A stretch of 64,000 nucleotides of DNA from an uncultured Paracoccaceae bacterium (GTDB lineage: Bacteria; Pseudomonadota; Alphaproteobacteria; Rhodobacterales; Rhodobacteraceae). Of this stretch, positions 17,069-25,910 are shown piece by piece (positions within the stretch are counted from its first letter, which is position 1; every line of letters begins with the position of its first letter). Below the pieces are notes generated by a model that was given only the letters and a program-made list of their open reading frames with translations, was not told the origin of the DNA and searched no databases. The translations under genes and the position numbers were made by a program. The stretch covers positions 1,364,001 to 1,428,000 of the forward strand of contig CANLVP010000001.1 of the NCBI GenBank assembly GCA_947494675.1, in the 5' to 3' direction.

Positions 17069-18739
17069 ATGACTGCGACGGCCATTTTCTTTCACAGCGA
17101 CGCCATTGAGGGCGAGGGCAAGGATCTTGTCGGGCGGCGCAGTGCGGGACAGTCGTTTCTGCGTGGCTATCTGGACCACGTGCCGGGCGACACGGTGCAT
17201 GCGGTCACCCAGCACAAAAAGGCAGCGGGCGACTTTGAAAAGCTGTGTCGGGCATGGGGTGAGACGCGCGCGGTCGATGTGGCACCGCTGCGCGGCAGTG
17301 GCGGGTTTTCCAAAAAGGGTGCGATTTTTTTCCCCGGTCCGGGCTATCTGGATGCGCCCTGGCGGCGGCAGCGGTTTGGCCCGGCGACCTGTTCGCTGAT
17401 CGGGATCACCCATACGATGTCGACACGGCGGGTGATGGAGGGGCTGCACCGCCTGATGCTGGAACCGGTCGAGGATTGGGATGCGATCATCTGCACCAGC
17501 CGCGCGGTGCACAGCGTCGTGGCCCAGCAGTTAGAGCTTGAGGCGGAGTTTATCCGCAAACGCTTTGGCGCAGCACGGGTGCCGATGCCGCAGCTGCCGA
17601 TCATTCCGCTGGGAATTCAGGCCGGTGATTTCCGCCAAGGGGCAACGCAACGGGCCGCGATGCGCAAACGCTTTGGGGCACCTGATGATGCCGTTGTGGT
17701 GATGACCATGGGGCGGATTACGTCCGTCGAAAAGGCCAACCCGGTGCCGCTGTTTCTGGCGCTAGAAGAGGTGGCAAAGACAGCGGGCAAGCCTGTGCAT
17801 CTGTGGATGGTCGGCTGGTCCAGCCGCGATGCAGAGACCGCATTGCACAAATCGGGGGCCAAGGAACTGGCGCCATCCGTCAAAGTCACGCTGGTCGATG
17901 GCCGTGATACGGAGGTGCGCAGGCATGTCTGGGGTGGGGCGGATATCTTTACCTTGCCGGTGGACAATATTCAGGAAACCTTTGGCCTCGTCCCGGTTGA
18001 GGCGATGGCCGCTGGTCTGCCGGTCGTCATGCCGGATTGGAACGGCTTTCGCGACACGATTGTGCATGGTGAGACGGGCTTTCTGATCCCCACGCGGATG
18101 CCGGATGCGGGGCAGATCACGGGGGAGCGTCTGGCCGAACGCTTTGCCGATGGCACCGACGATTACCTGCGGTTTTTGTCACTGGTGCAGCAGCAGACCC
18201 AGTTGGATGTGCGGGCCTATGCGCAGGCCTTGGGCGCGCTTGTGACCGATGCCGATCTGCGGTCCGAAATGGGGCAGGCCGGGCAAATGCACGTGCGGCG
18301 CAACTTTGATTGGTCGGCTGTGATTCCGCAGTATCTGGACCTTGCGCAAGAGCTTGCCGCGCTGCGCGAAGGCAGCACACCAACGACACCGGCGCTGCGC
18401 AAAGGCGCGATCAACCCGTTGGAGGTTGATCCCTTTGCGCTTTATGGCGGCTACCCCTCGCACCGTTTGTCGGATGACGATGTGGTCACATCGCTGAAGG
18501 CGCTGGATGCGTCTGCCCTGACGGCATTGGATGCCGTGAACGGCCGCGCACTTTATGGTCGCAAGGTCATGCCGGACGCGCAGATTTTGGATTTGTCCGA
18601 TCTGATCCGCGCCAACGCACCGTTAACCATTCAGGCCCTACAAGGCCTCACACCCCTCCCCAAAGAGCAATTGCAGGCCGGTTTGTTGTTCTTGGCGAAA
18701 TACGACCTTGTGGCGATTGCGTCGCAAAAGCCAAAATAA
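17069..18739 (+). CDS. GT4-family glycosyltransferase
   Basis: 556-residue GT-B-fold glycosyltransferase. The nucleotide-sugar site shows GRITSVEKANPVP, and the EX7E motif is ETFGLVPVE within ADIFTLPVDNIQETFGLVPV, followed by AAGLPVVMPDWNGFRDTI. There is an additional C-terminal stretch of about 150 residues of mixed helices not needed for the core fold. There is no membrane segment, so it is probably cytoplasmic. It is the third gene after ThuA-like and Gfo/Idh/MocA. The acceptor is unknown; cell-surface glycan or flagellin modification are both possible. Confidence 0.82.
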   Translation: MTATAIFFHSDAIEGEGKDLVGRRSAGQSFLRGYLDHVPGDTVHAVTQHKKAAGDFEKLCRAWGETRAVDVAPLRGSGGFSKKGAIFFPGPGYLDAPWRRQRFGPATCSLIGITHTMSTRRVMEGLHRLMLEPVEDWDAIICTSRAVHSVVAQQLELEAEFIRKRFGAARVPMPQLPIIPLGIQAGDFRQGATQRAAMRKRFGAPDDAVVVMTMGRITSVEKANPVPLFLALEEVAKTAGKPVHLWMVGWSSRDAETALHKSGAKELAPSVKVTLVDGRDTEVRRHVWGGADIFTLPVDNIQETFGLVPVEAMAAGLPVVMPDWNGFRDTIVHGETGFLIPTRMPDAGQITGERLAERFADGTDDYLRFLSLVQQQTQLDVRAYAQALGALVTDADLRSEMGQAGQMHVRRNFDWSAVIPQYLDLAQELAALREGSTPTTPALRKGAINPLEVDPFALYGGYPSHRLSDDDVVTSLKALDASALTALDAVNGRALYGRKVMPDAQILDLSDLIRANAPLTIQALQGLTPLPKEQLQAGLLFLAKYDLVAIASQKPK

Positions 18740-18785
18740 AGCCGCAGTCTTGGGCTAAACGACCGATCAGAGGTATAAGCCCAAA

Positions 18786-18804
18786 GGGCCGCAATGAACG
18801 GCCC
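18786..18804. terminator. Hairpin between two glycan operons
   Basis: 6-bp stem GGGCCG/CGGCCC (18786-18791 with 18799-18804) in the 86-base spacer after the GT4 gene. A longer-range repeat TTGGGCT...AGCCCAA lies just before it. No T run is present; it could end the first transcript or lie in the leader of the next. Confidence 0.4.
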
Positions 18805-18825
18805 AAGCGACAAAGGAGACGAGGC

Positions 18826-19611
18826 ATGCAGTTGTCGGTGAAGTTTGAAAACACCGCTGGCACCACGACCGACAAGGGTCCGGTGCAGGTCGGGTGGTTC
18901 CTGAACCAGAACAAGGCGAGCATCATCTACTACCCGCCTGAGCGTGTCCGCTCGGTCGAGATGAACAAGAACCACGCCAAAAGCGCGTCCCGTTGTCCGG
19001 CGGTGATCAATCTGGAAAGCCGTTATTTTGTGGTGCGCTGTCCCTTTGATCTGCATCTGGAATTCATCCGCGACAAGGATGGTCGCCCTGCGATGCGCAA
19101 CCTCAATGGTGATAAATCCGGTATCCGTGGCAACAAGCTGCGTGAAAAGCTGCATATCACGGCAGAGCATGAGTGGCGCTATAAGGATGTGCCAAGTCTT
19201 CAGCTGGAACTGCCATACGTCTTTATCGCGGATGAGCCTGTCTACATGAGCCAGGTCGCCCCCTTTATGCACCACCAGAAACACCCGCTGCCCGGCACGA
19301 TCTTTGGCGGGCGGTTCCCGATCAACGTCTGGCCGCGCCCGCTGATGTGGGCGTTTGAATGGCATGACACCAGTCAACCAATCCGGATCAACCGCGGTGA
19401 TCCACTGTTCTACGCCACCTTTGAAACCATGCCGCAGGATCGTTCTGTGCAGCTGGTCGAGGCTGAGGTGACCGATGAGCTGAACACCTACATGGAGATG
19501 ATTTCGGGCGCTGTGAACTACGTCAATCAGACGTTTTCGTTGTTTGAAGCCGCAGAGGAACGTCGCCCGGCGCAACTGGTCACCCCCCTCAAACGGAGCA
19601 AGGCCGACTAG
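18826..19611 (+). CDS. Conserved protein of unknown function (possibly DUF6065)
   Basis: 261 residues, no signal peptide and no membrane segment. I do not recognise a catalytic motif. It has aromatic and tryptophan-rich blocks (INVWPRPLMWAFEWHD; FEATMP-like YATFETMPQD) and begins MQLSVKFENTAG. The length and position beside TPR-glycosyltransferase and FkbM genes recall a family I know only as a DUF (possibly DUF6065), a recollection I cannot check here. AGGAGACGAGG precedes the ATG. It is the first gene of a four-gene run with an 11-base gap to the next. Confidence 0.7.
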   Translation: MQLSVKFENTAGTTTDKGPVQVGWFLNQNKASIIYYPPERVRSVEMNKNHAKSASRCPAVINLESRYFVVRCPFDLHLEFIRDKDGRPAMRNLNGDKSGIRGNKLREKLHITAEHEWRYKDVPSLQLELPYVFIADEPVYMSQVAPFMHHQKHPLPGTIFGGRFPINVWPRPLMWAFEWHDTSQPIRINRGDPLFYATFETMPQDRSVQLVEAEVTDELNTYMEMISGAVNYVNQTFSLFEAAEERRPAQLVTPLKRSKAD

Positions 19612-19622
19612 GCCGCGCAAAG

Positions 19623-20981
19623 ATGGCCCGCACACTTCAGCAATTGCGGCAGGATGCCATGAAGGCCCAAAAGGACGGGGCCTTGGATAAGGCCGCGCGG
19701 GACTATGCGGCCTATCTGGCGCAGGTTCCCGGTGATGTTGCGGTGTGGTCAAACCTTGGTGTGCTGCACCGGGTTGCAGGGCGTCACAAGATGGCGCAGC
19801 ACGTGCAGGAACGGGCCTTTGCGCTGGCGCCGGATGACATCGGTGTGCGCAACAATATGGCCAACATCCTGTCCGATCTGGGCCAGTATGACAGGTCGAT
19901 CCAGTTGCGCCGCGACATTCTGAAAGAACAGCCGGACAATGCACAACACAAGGCGATGATCGGGCGGTCCCTGCGCGGCAAGGGCGCATATGCCGAGGCC
20001 ATCGCCTATCTGGAAAGTGTGATCCCGGACCACCCCGAAGATGCGGAGCTGCAGATACAATTGGCCTTTGCCCAGCTTGGGAGCGGCGACTATGCGAACG
20101 CCTTGCAGAACTACAAAGCGCGCTGGCGGGCAGGCGAATTGCAGCCTCGCAACCTGCCGTTCCCCGAATGGCAGGGCGAGGCGTTGGACGGCAAAACCAT
20201 TGTCGTTCTGCCCGAACAGGGATTTGGCGATGCGGTCTTGTTTGCGCGGTTCCTGACCGTTCTCAACGGACGCGGTGCCACTGTGCAGCTTGTGACCAAG
20301 CGTCCCTTGTTGCGCCTATTTGACGGGTTGGCAGGCGTCGATCAGCTGATCCCAGACCTGACCCGCGACACCAATGCGGATTATTGGGTCAACATGATGG
20401 ATCTGGCCGCGATCCATTTTGAGGATGAGGCCAAGATCCCCGCGCCGACGCAATTGTCGGTGCCCGATGCCGCGACGCAACGCGCCCAAGCGATGACGGC
20501 TAAGTTGCAAGATCGGTTCAAGGTGGGCGTCGTCTGGACCGGGTCACTGACCTATAAGGGCAACGCGTTTCGGTCGTTCAGTCATACCGACTTCCTGCCG
20601 TTGACAGAGGTTGAGGGCGTGCAGCTCTTCTCACTCTACAAGGGCCCTGCACTTGAGGCCTATTACGCTGACGGCAGCGACGGGCTGATCGTTGATGTGG
20701 GCAGCAGCGAACAGGATTTCGCCGATTGCGCGGCAATGATGCAGGCGATGGATCTTGTGATAACATCCGACACCGCGACGGCCCATGTGGCGGGGTCTTT
20801 GGGTGTGCCGGTCTGGACTGTGCTGCATTGGGATGCGTTCTGGGTCTGGCGGCATCAAGGTGAGACGACAGACTGGTATCCGGGGATGCGGTTGTTCCGG
20901 CAACGCACCCCGCTGTTGTGGAGCGACGTGATGGCAGAAGTCAAAACGGCGCTTGAGAAGAAAGTGAAAGGTGCAGCGTGA
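19623..20981 (+). CDS. TPR-glycosyltransferase fusion (FlmG-like candidate)
   Basis: 452 residues. Roughly residues 5-170 form tetratricopeptide-type repeats (WSNLGVLHRVAGRHKMAQ; RNNMANILSDLGQYDRSI; PEDAELQIQLAFAQLGSG). Then comes a glycosyltransferase-like half announced by PFPEWQGEALDGKTIVVL and EQGFGDAVLFARF, ending with a nucleotide-sugar region DLVITSDTATAHVAGSLGVP. This TPR plus GT-B layout is that of Caulobacter FlmG, where the TPR part binds flagellin and the C-terminal part adds the sugar. The neighbouring motB and flagellar genes support a similar role, but no nonulosonic-acid synthesis gene is in the window. The architecture is reasonably sure; the acceptor is inference. Confidence 0.75.
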   Translation: MARTLQQLRQDAMKAQKDGALDKAARDYAAYLAQVPGDVAVWSNLGVLHRVAGRHKMAQHVQERAFALAPDDIGVRNNMANILSDLGQYDRSIQLRRDILKEQPDNAQHKAMIGRSLRGKGAYAEAIAYLESVIPDHPEDAELQIQLAFAQLGSGDYANALQNYKARWRAGELQPRNLPFPEWQGEALDGKTIVVLPEQGFGDAVLFARFLTVLNGRGATVQLVTKRPLLRLFDGLAGVDQLIPDLTRDTNADYWVNMMDLAAIHFEDEAKIPAPTQLSVPDAATQRAQAMTAKLQDRFKVGVVWTGSLTYKGNAFRSFSHTDFLPLTEVEGVQLFSLYKGPALEAYYADGSDGLIVDVGSSEQDFADCAAMMQAMDLVITSDTATAHVAGSLGVPVWTVLHWDAFWVWRHQGETTDWYPGMRLFRQRTPLLWSDVMAEVKTALEKKVKGAA

Positions 20982-21379
20982 AAGATATCCTTGTTCCTAC
21001 CGCCCCGGCGGAGCTGATTGATAAGCTGACGATCCTGCGGCTGAAGTCTGAGCGGATCAGTGATGCCGCAAAACTGGTCAACGTGCATAAGGAACAAAGT
21101 GTCCTGCAAGCGACTGCGGATGAAATGATCCCCCAAAGTGATGCGCTGACTGCACTTTGGGATGAGCTTTACCGGATCAACACCGACCTTTGGGTGATCG
21201 AGGATGACATCCGCGCCTTTGACGCGCGTGGCGACTTTGGCCCCGGATTTATCGCGCTGGCCCGTGCCGTCTATGTGACCAATGATGAACGCGCGGCCGT
21301 CAAGAAACAGATCAACCTGCTGCTGGGGTCCGATCTGGTTGAGGAAAAATCATATGCCCAACACAGCGGTGACACATGA
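20978..21379 (+). CDS. Small DUF6165-like protein
   Basis: 133 residues, GTG start overlapping the preceding stop (GTGA). The opening KDILVPTAPAELIDKLTILR with LKSERISD shortly after is typical of a small conserved family usually found beside glycosyltransferases (DUF6165-like, from memory). It is predicted all-helical, cytoplasmic, with no catalytic motif that I recognise. It is coupled at both ends (GTGA and ATGA), suggesting fixed stoichiometry with the TPR-glycosyltransferase and the FkbM methyltransferase. Confidence 0.72.
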   Translation: MKDILVPTAPAELIDKLTILRLKSERISDAAKLVNVHKEQSVLQATADEMIPQSDALTALWDELYRINTDLWVIEDDIRAFDARGDFGPGFIALARAVYVTNDERAAVKKQINLLLGSDLVEEKSYAQHSGDT

Positions 21380-22143
21380 CCCCACCTGAACGGATCGCCA
21401 AGGCGCGCGCAGAATTGCAGGCCGCCCAGAAAGAGCTGTCAGCCGCGCTAAAAGGTCGGGATGATCGCAGCCGTGCGCCAATTGTCCGCGCCCTGCACGA
21501 GGTGCGCGGGATGCTGACCCCCGGCTATCCCTATGCCAGTCAGGCTGGGCAGGATCAGGTGATTGACCGGGTTCTGGGCGGCAAAACCGGCGGCACCTTT
21601 GTCGATATCGGGGCTTATGACGGGATAACTGGTTCAAATTCGCTCTATTTTGAGAAGTGGCGCGACTGGACCGGGGTGCTGGTTGAACCGGTTGAAGGCC
21701 CGCGCAAGGCCGCACAATCGCTGCGGCGTGCGCCCTGTTTGCCCTATGCTGTGTCCGATCAAAAAGGCGAGGCCAGCTTTATGGCCGTCACAGAAGGGTA
21801 CACGCAGATGAGCGGCCTTTTGGACAGCTATGATACCGAACTTCTGGATAAGGTCCGCGCCGATCCGCGCCATGCAGAGGCGATGATAACTGTGCAAACC
21901 GTTGCAATTGCTGACGTTTTAGAAGAATCCGGCCTGACCGCCCCTGATTTCATCTCGCTTGATATCGAGGGCGGTGAATTGGCAGCGCTCAAGGCATTTC
22001 CCTTTGCAAAATACCCGGTTCAGACATGGGCCATCGAAAATAACACGGGCGGCCCGGAGATCGCGCAAATTATGCGCGAAAACGGCTATAATTTGATTGA
22101 ATTTTGCGGCCCGGACGAGATTTACGCGCTGAAGAAATCTTAA
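21376..22143 (+). CDS. FkbM-family methyltransferase
   Basis: 255-residue SAM-dependent methyltransferase of the FkbM type. The pattern GGTFVDIGAYDGITGSNS is the SAM-binding block, followed by WTGVLVEPVEG and, near residue 190, the family signature DFISLDIEGGELAALKAF. FkbM enzymes O-methylate sugars in many surface glycan clusters. A preceding coiled-coil-like N-terminal 50 residues is present. It closes the four-gene run, with no obvious terminator before motB 87 bases later. Confidence 0.85.
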   Translation: MTPPERIAKARAELQAAQKELSAALKGRDDRSRAPIVRALHEVRGMLTPGYPYASQAGQDQVIDRVLGGKTGGTFVDIGAYDGITGSNSLYFEKWRDWTGVLVEPVEGPRKAAQSLRRAPCLPYAVSDQKGEASFMAVTEGYTQMSGLLDSYDTELLDKVRADPRHAEAMITVQTVAIADVLEESGLTAPDFISLDIEGGELAALKAFPFAKYPVQTWAIENNTGGPEIAQIMRENGYNLIEFCGPDEIYALKKS

Positions 22144-22230
22144 CCAAAACCCTGCGATTCCAACCTTTAAGCCAGCTTTCATACCTCGCGCCCTAACCCT
22201 GTTCTCGGGTGGTGACAGAGGTGGAAGAAC

Positions 22231-23052
22231 ATGAGTGACGGATCAAACAGGCCGATCATAATTAAGCGTAAGAAAGTCGTTGGCGGCGACGGGCATCATG
22301 GCGGTGCCTGGAAAGTGGCTTATGCTGACTTTGTGACGGCCATGATGGCTTTCTTCATGTTGATGTGGCTGCTCAACGCCACCACCGAACAGCAGCGCAG
22401 CGGGATTGCTGATTACTTCACCCCGACCATTCCGATCAACCGCATTTCCGGCGGTGGCGATGGCGCGATGGGGGGCAGCGACATCTTCTCAACCGACACA
22501 TTGGCACAAACCGGCACGGCGGGCGTGGCCGAGAAACAGGGCGATCAGGTCGTGACAGCCAACGACGTCGACGCCGCGGCAGAGGCTGCAGCCTTGGAAG
22601 ACCTTGAGGCCGCTTTGCTTGGCCTTGGTGGTGAGACGATGCTGGACGACAATATGTTGCGGCACATCGTGACACGCCTCACCGACGAAGGTTTGGTCAT
22701 CGAATTGTTCGACATTGAAGGCGCCCCCCTGTTCGAGGGTGACACCGCGACGCCGACGCAAATGACCAAGGAACTCGCCGCACTTTTGGCACGCATTCTG
22801 CAAGTGGTTGATAACGATCTGGCGCTTGATGGGCATGTCCGCTCTGCCAGCATCCTGCGCATCGACTATCCGGTGTGGGACCTGTCCACCGATCGTGCGG
22901 CGGCAATGCGCCAGCTGCTGGTGGGCAATGGCACCGATGCCAACCGTGTTGTGCGCCAGACCGGTCACGCAGATCAGTCGCTGACAGACCCCAATCCGAA
23001 AGCCCTGCGCAACAATCGTGTCGAACTTGTGGTGTTGCGGTCGGATCAATGA
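22231..23052 (+). CDS. motB: Flagellar stator protein MotB
   Basis: 273 residues. A short basic N-terminus is followed by one membrane helix starting in YADFVTAMMAFFMLMWLLNA, where the aspartate of ADFVTAMMAFF is the proton-conducting residue. The C-terminal OmpA-like peptidoglycan-binding domain spans about residues 160-270 (DGHVRSASI; NRVVRQTGHADQ; NNRVELVVL). It pairs with MotA, whose gene is about 10 kb away, a separation seen in other Rhodobacterales. AGAGGTGGAAGAAC precedes the ATG. Confidence 0.93.
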   Translation: MSDGSNRPIIIKRKKVVGGDGHHGGAWKVAYADFVTAMMAFFMLMWLLNATTEQQRSGIADYFTPTIPINRISGGGDGAMGGSDIFSTDTLAQTGTAGVAEKQGDQVVTANDVDAAAEAAALEDLEAALLGLGGETMLDDNMLRHIVTRLTDEGLVIELFDIEGAPLFEGDTATPTQMTKELAALLARILQVVDNDLALDGHVRSASILRIDYPVWDLSTDRAAAMRQLLVGNGTDANRVVRQTGHADQSLTDPNPKALRNNRVELVVLRSDQ

Positions 23053-23059
23053 GGGGATG

Positions 23060-23074
23060 TTAGGGGGACGTTAA
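23060..23074. promoter_or_regulatory. CtrA-like site before flgE (TTAG-N7-TTAA)
   Basis: Reads TTAG-N7-TTAA on the plus strand, that is TTAA-N7-CTAA on the minus strand: one base away in one half from the CtrA consensus TTAA-N7-TTAA. It lies 61 bases before the flgE start. CtrA controls flagellar genes in Rhodobacterales; binding here is inferred. Confidence 0.45.
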
Positions 23075-23134
23075 GTCATGTGCCTTAGGTCGGGGGAGAT
23101 CATTTTTTCCTGACTGCCCAGAAAGGTGCTGTTT

Positions 23135-24436
23135 ATGACGATTTCTTCCTCCCTCAATGCTTCGGTCGCGGGTCTCTCGGCGAACGCGTCGCGGCTCGCC
23201 ACGATCTCGGACAATATCGCGAACTCTTCGACGTTCGGATATAAACGGGCGGAAACCGATTTTCATTCCATGGTGCTTGAAAACAGCGTTGGGTCCTATT
23301 CTGCAGGGGGTGTGCGGGTCACGACGCAGCGGCTGATTGACCAACGTGGGTCGCTGGTGTCCACCTCCAACCCAACCGACATTGCGGTACGTGGCCGGGG
23401 CATGGTGCCCGTCACGCCCGAATCGTCGGTGTCAGTGACAAACGGTGAAAACCCGTTGCTGCTGCAAACCACAGGGTCGTTCCGGCCTGACGCGCAAGGG
23501 TTCTTGCGCAGCGAATCCGGTCTGGTGCTGATGGGCTGGCCTGCGAACCCTGATGGCACGATCCCGACCTTCCCACGCGATTCTGTGGACGGGCTGGAAC
23601 CGGTTCAGATCAACTCCAACCAATTTACTGCCGAACCCACGACAGAGGTGGATCTGGCGGTGAACCTGCCCGCAACCTCGACAGAGGCTGGGGCGGCCGG
23701 TGACATTGAAACGCTCTCGATTGAGTATTTTGACAACCTTGGGAAGTCAGCCAGCATCAGCATTTCATTCACGCCAAACGTTCCCGGGACAGGCACGTCG
23801 AATGAATGGAACATGCAGATCGATGACAGCGCTTCGACGCCTTCATTGATTGGTGACTATACGCTGACCTTCGACGACACGCGCGGCGCAGGCGGCACAC
23901 TGCTGGGTGTCGCAGATACCCTGGGCGGTGCCTATGACCCGGCCACGGGTGAGATTGTGATCAACGTGGACGGCGGCCCAATGTCGATCAACCTTGGTCC
24001 GCTGGGCAGTGCATCTGGTCTGACGCAACTGTCAGATGCTTTTGCACCGGTGAATATCTCGAAAAACGGGACGCCGGTCGGCGCGCTGACATCGATTGAG
24101 ATTGATCCAAACGGCTTTGTGCGCGCGTCCTTTGACATCGGCATCAACCGGGTTCTTTATCAAATCCCCCTGATCGACGTGTCCAACGTCAACGGCCTGG
24201 AATCGCTCGATAATCAGACCTACCGCGTGACGCCAGCGAGCGGGACGTTCTTTATGTGGGATGCAGGTGATGGGCCAACTGGCGATATCGTCGGCTTCGC
24301 ACGCGAAGAATCGACGACTGATGTTGCGGGTGAGCTGACAGAACTGATCCAGACTCAGCGCGCCTATTCTTCCAATGCCAAGGTCATCCAGACCGTGGAT
24401 GAGATGTTGCAAGAAACCACAAATATCAAACGCTAA
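23135..24436 (+). CDS. flgE: Flagellar hook protein FlgE
   Basis: 433 residues. The N-terminal rod/hook motif SANASRLATISDNIANSSTFGYKR and the C-terminal block ELTELIQTQRAYSSNAKVIQT are the conserved helices that pack in the hook core. The variable middle forms the outer hook domains. The ATG at 23135 is chosen because AAGG (23123-23126) lies eight bases before it. It heads flgE-flgK-flgL-flgI, downstream of a CtrA-like site. Confidence 0.94.
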   Translation: MTISSSLNASVAGLSANASRLATISDNIANSSTFGYKRAETDFHSMVLENSVGSYSAGGVRVTTQRLIDQRGSLVSTSNPTDIAVRGRGMVPVTPESSVSVTNGENPLLLQTTGSFRPDAQGFLRSESGLVLMGWPANPDGTIPTFPRDSVDGLEPVQINSNQFTAEPTTEVDLAVNLPATSTEAGAAGDIETLSIEYFDNLGKSASISISFTPNVPGTGTSNEWNMQIDDSASTPSLIGDYTLTFDDTRGAGGTLLGVADTLGGAYDPATGEIVINVDGGPMSINLGPLGSASGLTQLSDAFAPVNISKNGTPVGALTSIEIDPNGFVRASFDIGINRVLYQIPLIDVSNVNGLESLDNQTYRVTPASGTFFMWDAGDGPTGDIVGFAREESTTDVAGELTELIQTQRAYSSNAKVIQTVDEMLQETTNIKR

Positions 24437-24458
24437 ACCTCGGACGAAGGGCTGAAAG

Positions 24459-25907
24459 ATGAGTATTTCGCAATCCCTCAACAACGCCGTCAGCGGTCTG
24501 ACCGCCACGTCGCGCATGGCAGAAGTCGTGTCATCCAACCTGTCGAACGCATTGACCGAAGGTTATGCGAAGCGGGTTCTAGACACCTCGTCCGCCTCCA
24601 TCGGCGGGCAGGGCGCAGGGGTGCGTGTTGATGGGGTACGGCGTATCTCTGATCCTGGTCTGTTAAGTGACAGGCGACTTGCGGACGCTGCCATGGCGGC
24701 ACAAACGCGATTGTCGGACACTGTCTCGCGATTGGAAAGTCAGTTCAGCGCGCCAGATGACCCTGCCGGGTTGGCAGGTCGTCTGGCAGCTTTGGAAACA
24801 GCGCTTGTAACAGCCGGTGCCGATCCTGCGTCGGACCAACGTCTTGGCGTTGTCGTCACCCGCCTGAATGAGGTTGCGTCGGTGTTGCAAACCAATGCCC
24901 GCGCGGTTCAGACCTTGCGGCAGGATGCAGATGCTGACATTGCCCGTGACGTTGCTGATCTGAACACCTCTCTGAAGCAAGTCGAGCTGCTGAACGCCGA
25001 CATCAGTCGCGCGCGCGTGACAGGTGGTGACCCTTCAGCGCTGATGGATGAACGGCAGCGCGTGATTGACCGCATTGGTGAGATCGTCACGATCAGAGAA
25101 GTTGCAAGGCCCAACGACCAGGTCGCTTTGATGACAACCTCTGGGCTACAGCTTCTTGATGGCCCTGCGATGCAGTTCGAATTCGCGGCAACGCCAACAA
25201 TCACTGCCGATATGACTCTTGCCTCTGGTGGGGTCTCCGGCATCACGCGCGACGGTGTGCCGCTTGATATTGACGACGGGTTCGGAAAACTGAGCGGTGG
25301 TTCGCTTGAGGCATCATTCGCACTGCGCGATGACCGACTGGTAACAGCGCAAACCGCATTGGACGAAGTCGCCGCAGATTTGATCACCCGATTTGCGGAT
25401 CCAACGGTCGACCCAACTTTGGCGCCAACGGACGCAGGATTGCTGACGGACGCGGGCGGCGCTCATGATCCGTTGGATATCGTTGGCCTGTCGCAGCGGA
25501 TTAGCATCAATGCCGCAGTCGACCCATCACAGGGCGGCGAACTTTACCGTCTCCGCGATGGTGTGAACGCAACGGTTCCAGGCCCGATAGGCGATGCAAG
25601 CCAGATTGATCGTTGGGGTGACGCGCTTACCAGCATCCAGACGATTGGCGGCGCGATCCCAGCCCTTTCAGCCTCCGGCCAAATTGCGCGAGTCGCCGCA
25701 CAATTCGGTACGGATCGCATCGCGGTCGAGGAAGCGATGACCTTTGCGGCTGCCCGTCGCGATACGCTCTACCAAGCCGAGCTCGCACAGGGTGTCGATA
25801 CAGATCAGGAACTTCAGACACTTCTCAGGATTGAACAAGCCTATGGCGCAAACGCAAGGCTCATGCAGACCATCAACAGCATGATCCAAACGCTGATGGA
25901 GATTTAG
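24459..25907 (+). CDS. flgK: Hook-filament junction protein FlgK (HAP1)
   Basis: 482 residues. The N-terminal helix has SISQSLNNAVSGLTATSRMAEV and SSNLSNALTEGYAKR, and the C-terminus ends LLRIEQAYGANARLMQTINS, the rod/hook/filament signature pair. It forms the junction between hook and filament. Base composition looks less GC-rich than in the photosynthesis genes. A 22-base gap from flgE and three-base gap to flgL indicate one operon. Confidence 0.92.
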   Translation: MSISQSLNNAVSGLTATSRMAEVVSSNLSNALTEGYAKRVLDTSSASIGGQGAGVRVDGVRRISDPGLLSDRRLADAAMAAQTRLSDTVSRLESQFSAPDDPAGLAGRLAALETALVTAGADPASDQRLGVVVTRLNEVASVLQTNARAVQTLRQDADADIARDVADLNTSLKQVELLNADISRARVTGGDPSALMDERQRVIDRIGEIVTIREVARPNDQVALMTTSGLQLLDGPAMQFEFAATPTITADMTLASGGVSGITRDGVPLDIDDGFGKLSGGSLEASFALRDDRLVTAQTALDEVAADLITRFADPTVDPTLAPTDAGLLTDAGGAHDPLDIVGLSQRISINAAVDPSQGGELYRLRDGVNATVPGPIGDASQIDRWGDALTSIQTIGGAIPALSASGQIARVAAQFGTDRIAVEEAMTFAAARRDTLYQAELAQGVDTDQELQTLLRIEQAYGANARLMQTINSMIQTLMEI

Positions 25908-25910
25908 AAA

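Noticed and set aside
18631-19989. 452-codon minus-strand ORF
   Set aside because: It runs antisense across three coupled plus-strand genes and has no recognisable domain.
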